Both the position numbers and the translations under genes were made by a program. The notes under the pieces are model-generated. The model was given only the letters and a program-made list of their open reading frames with translations, searched no databases and was not told the origin of the DNA. DNA of 64,000 nt from Breviolum minutum Mf 1.05b.01 (lineage: Eukaryota > Sar > Dinophyceae > Suessiales > Symbiodiniaceae). The stretch lies in assembly GCA_000507305.1 (NCBI GenBank), contig DF239408.1:1-64000 (forward strand), in the 5' to 3' direction. Below, in pieces: positions 55,257 through 64,000 of the stretch. Within the stretch, counting starts at the first letter, position 1, and every line of letters starts with the position of its first letter.

Positions 55257-55422
55257 TACAAGGTGGGCCCCGAGCCGATCGTTATAAATGGACTTATAGG
55301 GAGTTATAGGGTCCCTATATATAAATGGCCGAAAAGAAATGGGTAACTGGAGTTATAAACCCTATAAGCCTATAACTTATAAGTTATAACCCTACTTATA
55401 ACTGGCAGAGGCCCTCCTTGTA
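55257..55422. repeat. Family A element
   Basis: TACAAGGTGGGCCCCGAGCC to GGCCCTCCTTGTA. Confidence 0.65.
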
Positions 55423-55640
55423 TGAAGAATCTGCCGGAATCTCAAAACTGATACTTTGGAGATCTCTGAGCACGCTCCTTTTTGCAGAGTCAAACTCCTC
55501 TATTTCAAAGGGTCCATTGATTCTTGGGGAATATACATACGTATGTATAATATGTATACATTTCAATAAATACACATATGTTTCCCATATATTGATTTTT
55601 TTTATGCGAGTTCTGAAACCACTTTTATCTTGGGATTATA

Positions 55641-55740
55641 CAATCCGAAAAATTAACGGCTGGAGCCCATTCAATTGATGGTCTTTAAATGGCTTTTCCA
55701 AAGGGAGTATTTTCAGGTTCCATGTTTGTTTTCGGGGGTG
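55641..55740. repeat. Family E element, AAAATTAACGG subtype
   Basis: CAATCCGAAAAATTAACGGC to CCATGTTTGTTTTCGGGGGTG (ends), TA on both sides. Confidence 0.5.
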
Positions 55741-55890
55741 TAACCATCTTACACCTCGGCTTTGCTGCATGAGGTGTATCTGCAAAGAGTTTGTGGCCCA
55801 AGCAGCCAAGGCGAGGTTGGGAAAAGGTGGAAATTTCTTGACCTACAAGACAACGTGGGGGCCCCTCATCCAGTTTTTTTAATGGGGCTA

Positions 55891-55998
55891 CACTCCGGTA
55901 AATCTAACATAGCAATAGAAAATGGACCCTTTGAAGATGTATCACCTATTAAATATGGTGATTTTCCACTGCTATGTTAATGTTAGTTTACCATAGGG
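55891..55998. repeat. Family E element, AATCTAACATAGCAATGG subtype
   Basis: CACTCCGGTAAATCTAACAT to TTAGTTTACCATAGGG, TA on both sides. Related to 56452-56542. Confidence 0.6.
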
Positions 55999-56123
55999 TA
56001 TAACCTCTATGAGTAGGGTTTTGTCACTCCTGTTTTCAAGGGTGTATGCCGTTAATTTTCCAGCCGTTAATTTTCCAGGGTGTATGTTTTTGATCAACCT
56101 TTTAAGAATGTTGAAAAAAGATC

Positions 56124-56207
56124 GGTTGTTGAGGGTTTATAGGGGATTAGACTACCCAGTTATGTTGGGGTTATAATGAGCCATTATAAGGACTAGTAAA
56201 CAACCAG
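56124..56207. repeat. Family G element
   Basis: GGTTGTTGAGGGTTTATAGG to AAGGACTAGTAAACAACC. Confidence 0.6.
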
Positions 56208-56451
56208 TATATGTAATGGAAAGTACAAGGGTTTTTTTGTTCGTGGCTCACATGACTTACTGGAAAATCACCATGTCTAATAGAAGTACATCTTCATTCA
56301 TGGTTGTGTTTTTCATGGCGAACGGTTCGTCTTTTTCAGGGGTGTATGTAAAGCGTTGTCTGTTCAAAAGCCAATAGCAAAATATTCGGATTCTCATGGT
56401 GAACGAGAAAAAGGCTTCAAAGTCAACCCCTGTGTGGAAGAATCCAGTTTA

Positions 56452-56542
56452 CCCTCTGGTAGACTAAGATAGCAATGGAAATCCAACTTTTCCAATAGCA
56501 AATACGTTTTCAGATGGTGGATTTTCCATTGCTTTGTTAGTG
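56452..56542. repeat. Family E element
   Basis: CCCTCTGGTAGACTAAGATA mirrored by TTTCCATTGCTTTGTTAGTG, TA at 56450-56451 and 56543-56544. Confidence 0.6.
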
Positions 56543-56592
56543 TACGTGTTTTTTTGTGGGATGGCAATGGCAGCTGACTCTACCATCACGAA

Positions 56593-57063
56593 TGGTCAGC
56601 CCGTGATGAAATCAAGGCAGTGATGCAGAAAAGGTCTGGATGGATGGCGGACCCAGCTTCCTTCCAAGTCTTGTGAAAGACCCTCAAACAGCATCAACTA
56701 GCTTGGTCACAAAGGATTTCAAGTTCTTCTGGTGGTGATTTTCAGTGTTTTTGCTCAACATGGCACGAGATGGGCAGCTCACCGCGAGAAGGTTGGAAGC
56801 GAAGGGGTTGGTTGAAATTTTCAAATCCAACCCCAACCGCCAGATGGTTCCTTGGTTTGGGAGATGGTCAGCAGCCTGATCCTTATGAAGAGCGAGGCAC
56901 ATTGATGTCAACAGAAGATGTGGATGAACATCCAACTGCAAGTGCTGATGAAGAGCTATGGGAAATGATGCAATCCCACAGCGACCGGGTCCCGGGTCAA
57001 TTGAAAACCCAAGGGATTCCATTGGATGAGAGGAGGGTAGATAATCCAAACACCGAGGTTTGA
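56593..57063 (+). pseudogene. Coding island with frame changes, unidentified
   Basis: Three protein-like pieces lie in two frames. The first is WSARDEIKAVMQKRSGWMAD then PASFQVL and a stop at 56671. The second, from an ATG at 56760, is MARDGQLTARRLEAKGLVEI then FKSNPNRQMVPWFG. The third is QQPDPYEERGTLMSTEDVDE then DEELWEMMQSHSDRVPG. The end overlaps a family H repeat (57043-57149), which supplies the last stop. This is either a decayed gene copy or exons with missed boundaries. I could not align it to the missing phosphodiesterase segment. Confidence 0.4.
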
Positions 57064-57231
57064 TATGGTTTGATCATTTGGACTCTCCCCCCCCAGAAAA
57101 AAGATCATACCTCTAAATATACCCCAACCTCATGAGGTATTTGGATGTCATTTATAGTGCCATGGAGTAAGATGTTATTTCAAGATGTCATCATGTGGAA
57201 GGCCATCTTTCGCAGAAATGAGATCTCATTA

Positions 57232-57322
57232 CCCTCCAGGGAACCAACATATCTCCTTTTAAAGGCACTTTTGAAGATGATTTTCCTTTTCTCAAGTTGG
57301 GATATGTTAGTTCCCTGCAGGG
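57232..57322. repeat. Family E element
   Basis: CCCTCCAGGGAACCAACATA mirrored by TATGTTAGTTCCCTGCAGGG, TA on both sides. Confidence 0.7.
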
Positions 57323-57644
57323 TATCTCCTCCATCAACCAACAACCAACGACGATTGCCCCACCAAGGAGACTGAAATGGGTCTCACTCCCGAACCCTTC
57401 ATGCAGTTCAAAATGGAGGAGACACAGCAGAGATTCAGAGATTGTGTTGCAAAGCTTTGTTGTTGAAGTCGCAGAAAAATATCAATTAAACATGCTTTTG
57501 AAGCAAGGCTTCTATATGAAAAATACAATTTCAGAGAGATTTGTTGAACATGTGTTGGGAAAATCTCATTTTTTCAATATGACCTTACCTCTAGTTGTCC
57601 ATTTAACGGCAAAAACCCAGCCATGAAATCACCGGTTCCCATAG

Positions 57645-57729
57645 CTTCACTGCGTTCACCCGCGAGGACATGAAGCTTCGAGGTAAATTGCAGAGAGACT
57701 TCGTGGACTTTGTTCTACGGCCCTTATGG
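57645..57729 (+). CDS. PDE gene exon: catalytic C-terminus with invariant Gln
   Basis: Encodes FTAFTREDMKLRGKL then QRDFVDFVLRPLW. It aligns without gaps to the family end block F-x-D/E-R-D-x(9)-Q-x-G-F-I-x-F-V-x-x-P, including the purine-clamp Gln. Asp replaces the usual Gly. Acceptor ttcccatag, donor gtgtca, after which the frame would stop at 57745. Confidence 0.65.
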
Positions 57730-58448
57730 GTGTCATGGCTTTATTGAAAAAAGACTTAAAAACCACCTAGGTGGTGGTTTCAAATATTTTTTAATGTTTT
57801 AGTTCCCTGGAGGATAACATTTTGAACCCAACGTCATGGAGGTTTAGGTTCAGATTATTTTTTTCCTTTTTCAACTAAGTTGTGATTTTTAGGTTCCATG
57901 TCAATTGTCATGCCTTTCTTGCGGAAAGAAGCGGACTCAACTTGAGTGATATTTTTTTGTGGCAAAAGATGGAGGATTTCTTGGTCGTTTAGGGTTTTTT
58001 GGGTGGGTTTATACCACCTACACCCACGAAGCTTAACATTGGCCCTGAAAAATGATGGTTGGAAGACGATCCCTGCTCACCTAAGGGTGCAATGAAGCTA
58101 GCGCTGCATTGCGGAATTTGTGAAGTCCAAAATCATAAGATTCAATGTATAAACCCTATTGCTCCAAATACCCTGTTAGAAGGTGTTTAGATACCCAAAA
58201 CCACTTTCAGAAGGGATTGGAGCATAGAGGAAATGTGACCCCATGATTCTTGCTATTCGAATAAAGTAAGATCAGATTTGGGAATCTCGTTTGACTCCGG
58301 AATGACTTACAATACGTCTTTTTTTGAGATCTACTCGGGATGGTGGCTAGCATTACAAAAATTCCATTGGTTTGGCGTTTGGCGGAAAAGTTCCACCCAA
58401 TTTACACCAAACAAAAAAGCTCCGGCCACCCTCAAACACGAAAGGTGA

Positions 58449-58595
58449 TACAAGGTGGGCCATCTAGCAGTGATAAGTATAGGGATATAACCTCATTTAT
58501 AGGGATGAAATAGCTCCAATTACCCTTTTGTAAGGCCATTTATAGGGGTGATAAATCACTCCATTTTTTACGGTCGGCTCAGGGGCCCCCTTGTA
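58449..58595. repeat. Family A element
   Basis: TACAAGGTGGGCCATC to AGGGGCCCCCTTGTA. Confidence 0.6.
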
Positions 58596-59339
58596 GACAT
58601 GGATGGAAATCGAACCACTAGCTCTTGTAGTAGTGGTTTCAAATATTGTTTTCATGTGTTTCCCCCAATCCATTGGGGTGAAATGTTCTCAAAAGTTTGG
58701 ACGACTTGCGCATCGTTTGTATAAGGACGGCTGGGTGTTTTTCCGTTTTTTTTGTTTGTTTTTGTTGGGATGACTTTTTGTGGAGGATTCTACCACATAA
58801 TGGTAAAGCACAATTTTGTTTCACGACCATTTGGAGAATCTTTTCTGGTAATTTTTTGTCCAACCATCTTCAACGAATCCAAGCTTTGGTTTTCTGCGGC
58901 CAAACCGGCTGGTTGGGAATCCCCCCAAATGGTGGTGATTATTGTAAGGGTGTTTTTTCCCTTCCAAATGCCCGAACAAAAAACAAAAAAAGGAACAGGT
59001 TTAGGAGATTTAGGATATTTAGGTTGGATCTACCCCCCACCTAGAAACAGTCACCACCATGATTATTACATTTTTTAGTAGGGAATCCTTATAAACCTTC
59101 ATTTGTGACCGTTAGACCGAAAATATAGGAAACACCCTTGGCGGAGATGTTTGTTTTCCCAGCTGATTTTTTTCTCGATAAAACATCTATCTAAGGAACC
59201 TTACACTCAGTGCCTCGGACAGGGAAGGTGTTGAAACAAAATGTGTCCCCTACAGTAATGGACGGTTTACTTAAGGATCAGTTCGGCTGCCAGTCCTAAC
59301 AAGAATGGACCTGTTAAAATCTGGGATTTGAATTTATAT

Positions 59340-59453
59340 CCCATAGGAATCCTCCATAGGATCCATGGGACTGGTATATTTACCTACATTTAGTTGATTT
59401 CTATGGTAAATGTAGGTATTTTTCCTTTTTGATTGTACCATGGGAACAACTTT
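59340..59453. repeat. Family B palindrome, rearranged
   Basis: CCATAGGATCCATGGGACTGG and TACCTACATTTAGTTGATTT facing GGTAAATGTAGGTA (partial strings). Confidence 0.45.
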
Positions 59454-60229
59454 TACCAGTTTTTTCCAGGCATCGATGGTCAGCAAATCCAAGGAATGGC
59501 TGTGGTTAGCACCCATGGTGATCCTAAGTCCTGTAAGGATCGGGCAACGTTCCCTTTCCAAATGGCATTTAAAAAGGGGTTACTACTTACTAATAGGATT
59601 CTTAAGGTGGGGATGGTGATTCCCCTAATCTTCCCTAAGGTTCCCCAATTTGTTTTTCTAGGAATCCTTAGGGTTCCCCAGTTACCCCGTCCCCTTGAAC
59701 ACCCCCTCCCCTTAAGAACCCTGCATTTATTCCTGGTAAAAGAATACACCTATTACCATTGGAGGGATCAACGTAGGGTTTACTGGTGTGAAAATCTCGT
59801 ATACAACGAGGGGTACCCGCCCCTTCTTGTACAAGCCAACGAAGGGGGTTTTGAATGCCGATGGTCCCTGGAGTGTTTCGAAAATAACATGACTTGATTT
59901 CCAAGCTGGCTGCTTGGAAGGAGCTGGGGTTATGTAAGATCCCTCCAGCACGGGTCCGCAGAGGGGCTGTCTATTTGAAAAAAATAAGCACATCTTAGTA
60001 GGTGGTAACTTTCATAGATTTTGGTTTAAATTCTGAAACTCAAAGGCAACCGATGTGGGAACAGGTTTTTGTATCTACGCAACAGGAAATGTTGGTTCAA
60101 CCACCAACAGGTTTAGGTGTTCTTGATCCTCTTAGCACTGTATGTCACTACGTCCTGCATCTTCACCACATTTTTCCCCAACAAAAACTGTCATGAGTCA
60201 TCATTTTTCTTAGTAGATTTATCAGTCTA

Positions 60230-60337
60230 CACTCCCCGAAACTAACATAGCCCCTGAAAATAGTCCATCCCAAAAGGAAACGATCGTATTCCAACCATCC
60301 ATTTTGAGAGATGCGAGCTGTTAGTTTCGCGGATGGG
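60230..60337. repeat. Family E element
   Basis: CACTCCCCGAAACTAACATA to CTGTTAGTTTCGCGGATGGG, TA on both sides. Confidence 0.65.
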
Positions 60338-60418
60338 TATTTGCAAAAAATCATGTAATGTATCAAAAATCAACCACACTTCATCTTATATAAGTACATT
60401 TGCTACGTTGAAAATCCT

Positions 60419-60590
60419 ATGACACAGGGATCCAACTCATCAGACACCAATTGGGGACCCGAAAACTGTGAAGCCTTGAGGTTGGAGCCACAAATGCAAC
60501 CCTGCTTAACAAATTTGATCAAGAGCCTTGGTCATGAGCGAAGGAAGAAGACAATTTTTGTGTTCAAAAAGGTGGGAGGACCCCAAAAAC
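60419..60590 (+). CDS. Possible coding island, unidentified
   Basis: Reads QGSNSSDTNWGPENCEALRL, EPQMQPCLTNLIKSLGHERR. Downstream it runs into a family C element, so any exon ends before 60590. Weak evidence. Confidence 0.2.
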
Positions 60591-60699
60591 TGGGTGGTGG
60601 CAACTCATATATGTTTTTTTAATGTTCATCCCGATATTTGGGGAAGATGAACCCAATTTGACGAGCATATTTTTCAGAGGGGTTGAAACCACCAACCAG
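60590..60699. repeat. Family C element, AAAA target duplication
   Basis: CTGGGTGGTGGCAACTCATA mirrored by GGGTTGAAACCACCAACCAG. Confidence 0.65.
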
Positions 60700-61700
60700 A
60701 AAACCATTCCCTAAGAATCCAGGGTATGCTCATGGGGAAAGGGGATTGAAGGTAGCTAGAATCTTATGCAAAGGATGGGATTGGAACCCGAACAAATCCT
60801 ATGCTACTAGGGAGGCCTTCTGGAGTCTTAGGGATTTATAAATGGGGTGAAATGGCCAACTTGTAGATGGGCAAATTGAAGAAATGCCAGGGATGTGTGT
60901 GTACTGATTTTTAATGTCGTTTTTTCCTTTGCGATGATGCGAAAGAAAGGGGTCCGAAAGGGAGGTTTTGGGAATGTGAATGTCACGATGTTTTTTGTGT
61001 TAAGGGGTCGGGGAGTGGAGTTCAGTGGTTGGCTGGCTATACCAATCAACTTGAAAAGGAGCCACAAAATGATGTGGATATTTACGTGTTTTTCTGAATG
61101 TTGATACGGGGACATGAATATCGTAAACTTCGTTGTATCCTGACCAGGGACATAAGTGGATCGAGATCAGAGGTGTATCTAGAACTTCAAAGAACCAGCC
61201 AGTTCTTGCTGGTTGTTTCAGTTGGATGATACCAAATCTTTACAGGGGAATGGCTGTTTCACCAAACATAGACGTTAGGGTTCCAGGTATAACTATTTTA
61301 ATAAGGGACCTTTGTAATCCACTGTTACATATTATGTTTTCCTTCGGAATGAGTATAACTCGCCAAATGACACGGTAAATATTCTACGCATGGAGCATCG
61401 GGGAATCTTTGGTGGAAAATGATTGTTATGGAGATATTTTTTGAAGGCATATGTTTTAGATTTTCAAATGGGAGATATTACCAACTATAGATGAATACAC
61501 GTCGCTGCAACGAATACACTTCGCTGCAAAGAGGAAGTTATTGTATTCTGCTTTCGGTTCGACTTTGCATCGATTCAATCTTAAATCTTAACATATCTTA
61601 ACATATCTTATCCCTCTCTTAATAACCCCAACCTTATTCGATCCTTATTCGTTTGGCATGTTGCAAGGGCGACAAAATTCCTGCAATGGAAATCAACACA
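60700..61700. other. No gene or complete element recognised
   Basis: Frames at 60828-61378 are not convincing. CGAATACACTTCGCTGCAA is nearly repeated at 61495-61525, and ATCTTAACAT three times near 61585-61610. Confidence 0.35.
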
Positions 61701-61704
61701 ACCC

Positions 61705-61800
61705 CAAGCATCCACATACCTACTGACAAGGTGTTTGGGGATGTTTGGGGTATGATTATTGGGCCCAAATACCTCCTCACCAGGTGTTTAGATGTCTAGG
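61705..61800. repeat. Family H element
   Basis: AAGCATCCACATACCTACTG to CCAGGTGTTTAGATGTCTAG, TTGGGCCCAAA centre. Confidence 0.6.
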
Positions 61801-61939
61801 GCAAAACAAGATTTCACTCCCTACAAACTTGCCTAGTCTGACCCAACACATCTCGATGGCTAAGGAATCGCAATCTCTACGAGTTGTCCCCTGGAGACAT
61901 TTGACTTGGGGCTGTCCGTGGAAACTCCCAAAATTGTAG

Positions 61940-62037
61940 CCCATAGGATCCATGTATGGTATATACAATGACCTATACATTTGGTTGAATTTGATGATAC
62001 ATGTATCGGTAAATATACCATACATGGATCCTATAGG
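61940..62037. repeat. Family B palindrome with 3-bp target duplication
   Basis: CCCATAGGATCCATGTATGG mirrored by CCATACATGGATCCTATAGG. TAG on both sides (61937-61939, 62038-62040). Confidence 0.75.
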
Positions 62038-62318
62038 TAGGGAAAAGTTTCAATTTCCAGGTTTTCCCCAGTCCCTGAGTGGGGTTCAATTGCTGAACGA
62101 GCATGTCTTGGGTAATCCTGTACCTGGTAGCAAGCCGGCGTTTGGGACCGAAGTTTTACCTACAGTTTCATTTCTATCTAACGTCAAGTCTCCGACATGT
62201 TGGAACTCCAGGGTTTCCGTGGTGACATGATTTTTGATGGGTTTTCCAGTCGCACGTTTAGGGGTTTGCGGAATACGGGGACGTTCCGGCTTTTGTAACC
62301 AAAACCCGATTGAATCCT

Positions 62319-62507
62319 CAATGTATGGCGTATTTTTACCTCATTTGGTTGATTTTTATGGTAAATGCATAGGTGAATACGCCATACTGGGTGGTGGTTT
62401 CTTTTTATTTTATTTTCACCCTTACCTGGGGAAATGATCCAATTTGACTGATATTTTTTCAAATGGGTTGAAACATTTGAAACCACCAACTAGACCATAC
62501 ATTGAGT
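62319..62507. repeat. Family B palindrome split by family C
   Basis: The left arm CAATGTATGGCGTATTTTTACC and the right arm GAATACGCCATAC are parted from the terminal CATACATTGAGTG by a family C insert. Confidence 0.65.
62388..62494. repeat. Family C element nested in family B
   Basis: TGGGTGGTGGTTTC to GAAACCACCAACTAGA. CCATAC is present on both sides (62382-62387, 62495-62500). Confidence 0.7.
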
Positions 62508-63163
62508 GTTTTGGGTAAAAGACCCCCCTCAACGTTGTTGTTTTTGTTTGTTGGCGGATTCTTGGCTGGCGATATACCCTCCACTCCAAAGGGTTTTTGT
62601 TTGTTTATTTATCATAAAAAGTGCAAACCAAATGTAGGTAAATAGATAGACCATACATTGAATCTTTGGGAAACGGTTGGTGGATTTATATCATTTTTAT
62701 ATATGATTTGATTTCAAAATAAATTGGCGCGCAGATCCATGTTTTTAAACTATGATTTTTCATGGGTGACCATTTCTAGGTTCCACCATTTGATGCCTAA
62801 AAAAATGTTCATGGATTGCAATAGGAGCAGCTTTATTGTCTAAATCGTTTTTTGTAAATCATGTGTATGCAGGTTGCCATCAACATATCTAGCCCTATAC
62901 TATACACTCCATAATGGCTAACTCTCCCTTCTTCTCCAAGATTTTGAACAGGTGGTTCTTTTTTGATGATGATAAAATCTTAAACCAGAAAAAAAAAAAC
63001 CTCCAGGAAAAATCCTATCCAATGACTTTGATTTTTCTAAGATGATTTTTGACGGATTGTACCATGGAATTCATGGCCATCAAGCCCAACATTTGGGAGG
63101 ATTTTTGTTTACCTTTTCCAAGGATCCGTTTTTTGTTGATAAGGGGGATGAAACACTACTCAC

Positions 63164-63262
63164 CCTAGATATCCAAACAACCGGTTTTTGGAGGTATCTG
63201 GGCCCAAATCATACCCCAAACCTCCCCTTTCAGATCTTGCTTTAGTAGGTATTTGGATGTCG
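63164..63262. repeat. Family H element
   Basis: CCTAGATATCCAAACAACCG to TAGTAGGTATTTGGATGTCGG (ends), GGGCCCAAATC centre. Confidence 0.55.
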
Positions 63263-63289
63263 GCCCTGCCAGTCATGTTTTTTGGATTA

Positions 63290-63400
63290 CTCCCCAAAAA
63301 ACCAACATTACAATATTGACAATGGAAAAACAACCATTTGAAGATGCATTTCCTATTGAACCATGGGGATTTTCCAATGTCATGTTAGTTTTCAGGGGTG
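63290..63400. repeat. Family E element
   Basis: CTCCCCAAAAAACCAACATT to CATGTTAGTTTTCAGGGGTG, TA on both sides. The interior closely matches 21405-21512. Confidence 0.65.
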
Positions 63401-63947
63401 TATTATCAAATAATAAGGATCCCGTAACCTGAAGCCGGAGTCCAGGATGACTCATGGGAATCTAAAGTCATAATTGATGGGAATCTCAAGGGGAAAAACC
63501 ACCCAAAACCCCATGAAAAAAACCTCCGCCAAAAAAATTACGCCTTCAAAAAAGGGACTAATCTTAATTAGACCATTTGGGACACCCTGAGATTCCCCAA
63601 CAAATTCAGGGTTTTTGTTGCCGTTTGCTCAATATGAGATTCATCAGCATTCATGAAGCTATTATACAACTTCCCCCTAAAACTGCGATGTTTGGTACCG
63701 GGTGCTTTCCTTTTGTGGGGAAAAAAAGGTGCATCTTTTCAGGTGCGAGTTTTGGTTGGTTTTAGAGGTGCCATGTTTTTTGTTCAACTCGTTTCAAAAG
63801 GTCATGGTTTATTGAAAAGATATGTTTTGCTCTTTTTATTTTCAAGGAAGTGTTTGTCACACGCGAGCACCACTTTGACCAGCGAAATGTTAACTTTTTT
63901 TTCTCAAGATGGAACGGCTCTTTAAAAACATGAGACTATACTTGCAG

Positions 63948-64000
63948 GATCGTCCCAGTCAGTAAGTGGACAGTAAACCCCCATTTATATTCCATGAAAA
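63948..64000. repeat. Family F element cut by the window edge
   Basis: GGATCGTCCCAGTCAGTAAG then CCCCCATTTATA; only the left half is in the window. Confidence 0.5.

Larger units (their letters stand above)
21641..57729 (+). other. Gene span: GAF-domain cyclic nucleotide phosphodiesterase (partial)
   Basis: Fourteen small exons in family order encode a GAF domain followed by a class I phosphodiesterase catalytic domain. Enzymes of this class hydrolyse cAMP and/or cGMP to the 5' nucleotide, and GAF domains usually sense cyclic nucleotide or dimerise. The catalytic H-N-x-x-H, H-D-x-x-H-P and ENHH blocks and the invariant-Gln block are present. The CADxSN block (a metal aspartate) and the piece after H-D-x-x-H-P-G are not found. 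Seven adjacent junctions rebuild conserved sequence in phase. Donors are 12 GT and 2 GC; all acceptors are AG. Resolved introns run from 628 to 2331 bp and are filled with hairpin repeats and nested coding islands. The 5' end, the 3' end and substrate preference are unknown. No frameshift is seen within the placed exons, so the gene may be functional. Confidence 0.8.

Noticed and set aside
12169..62037. CRISPR array from recurring short palindromes
   Set aside because: Copies are kilobases apart, carry target duplications, have no regular spacers, and the DNA is eukaryotic.
1..64000. Dinoflagellate spliced-leader relic
   Set aside because: I looked for the conserved leader sequence by eye on the + strand near coding islands and did not find it. 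Absence by eye is weak evidence.

Overview
This is eukaryotic nuclear DNA, most like a dinoflagellate or another intron-rich, repeat-rich protist. There are no operons, ribosome binding sites or bacterial gene packing. Short GC-richer coding islands sit in AT-richer DNA packed with small hairpin repeats. Two splice junctions supported by protein homology use GC-AG introns, which are common in dinoflagellates. A Symbiodiniaceae or Suessiales source would fit, but I could not identify the organism and saw no spliced-leader relic.

The main gene is on the + strand from at least 21641 to 57729: a GAF-domain class I cyclic nucleotide phosphodiesterase. I could place 14 exons of 23 to 112 nt, 877 nt in all or about 2.4 percent of a 36 kb span. 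The order matches the protein family: GAF domain (21641-30053), then the PDEase_I catalytic domain with H-N-x-x-H (41111-41167), H-D-x-x-H-P (42663-42711), RYND and ENHH (45835-45887), ILATD (49998-50046) and the invariant-Gln segment (57645-57729). Seven neighbouring exon pairs join in phase and rebuild conserved sequence. Some exons are not found, including the CADxSN segment and the one after H-D-x-x-H-P-G.

Upstream, 213-1614 holds exons of another gene with short introns (52 and 72 bp). Island 5282-5641 carries a C5-cytosine-methyltransferase C-terminal motif and an in-frame stop. Island 19562-20094 is a frame-broken pseudogene. Further coding islands (26976-27742, 44664-44987, 46936-47491, 53674-54059) lie inside introns of the phosphodiesterase and end in their own stop codons. 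They look like nested genes or 5'-truncated retrocopies.

Most of the rest is made of at least a dozen families of 70-170 bp inverted-repeat elements resembling MITEs. I named them A to N locally, plus single hairpins. Family B has exact 3-bp target duplications, family C has 4-bp duplications, and families D and E sit between TA dinucleotides. Several copies are nested inside others, which gives a relative insertion order. No transposase was recognised. Stretches not listed hold AT-rich sequence in which I saw nothing I could name.
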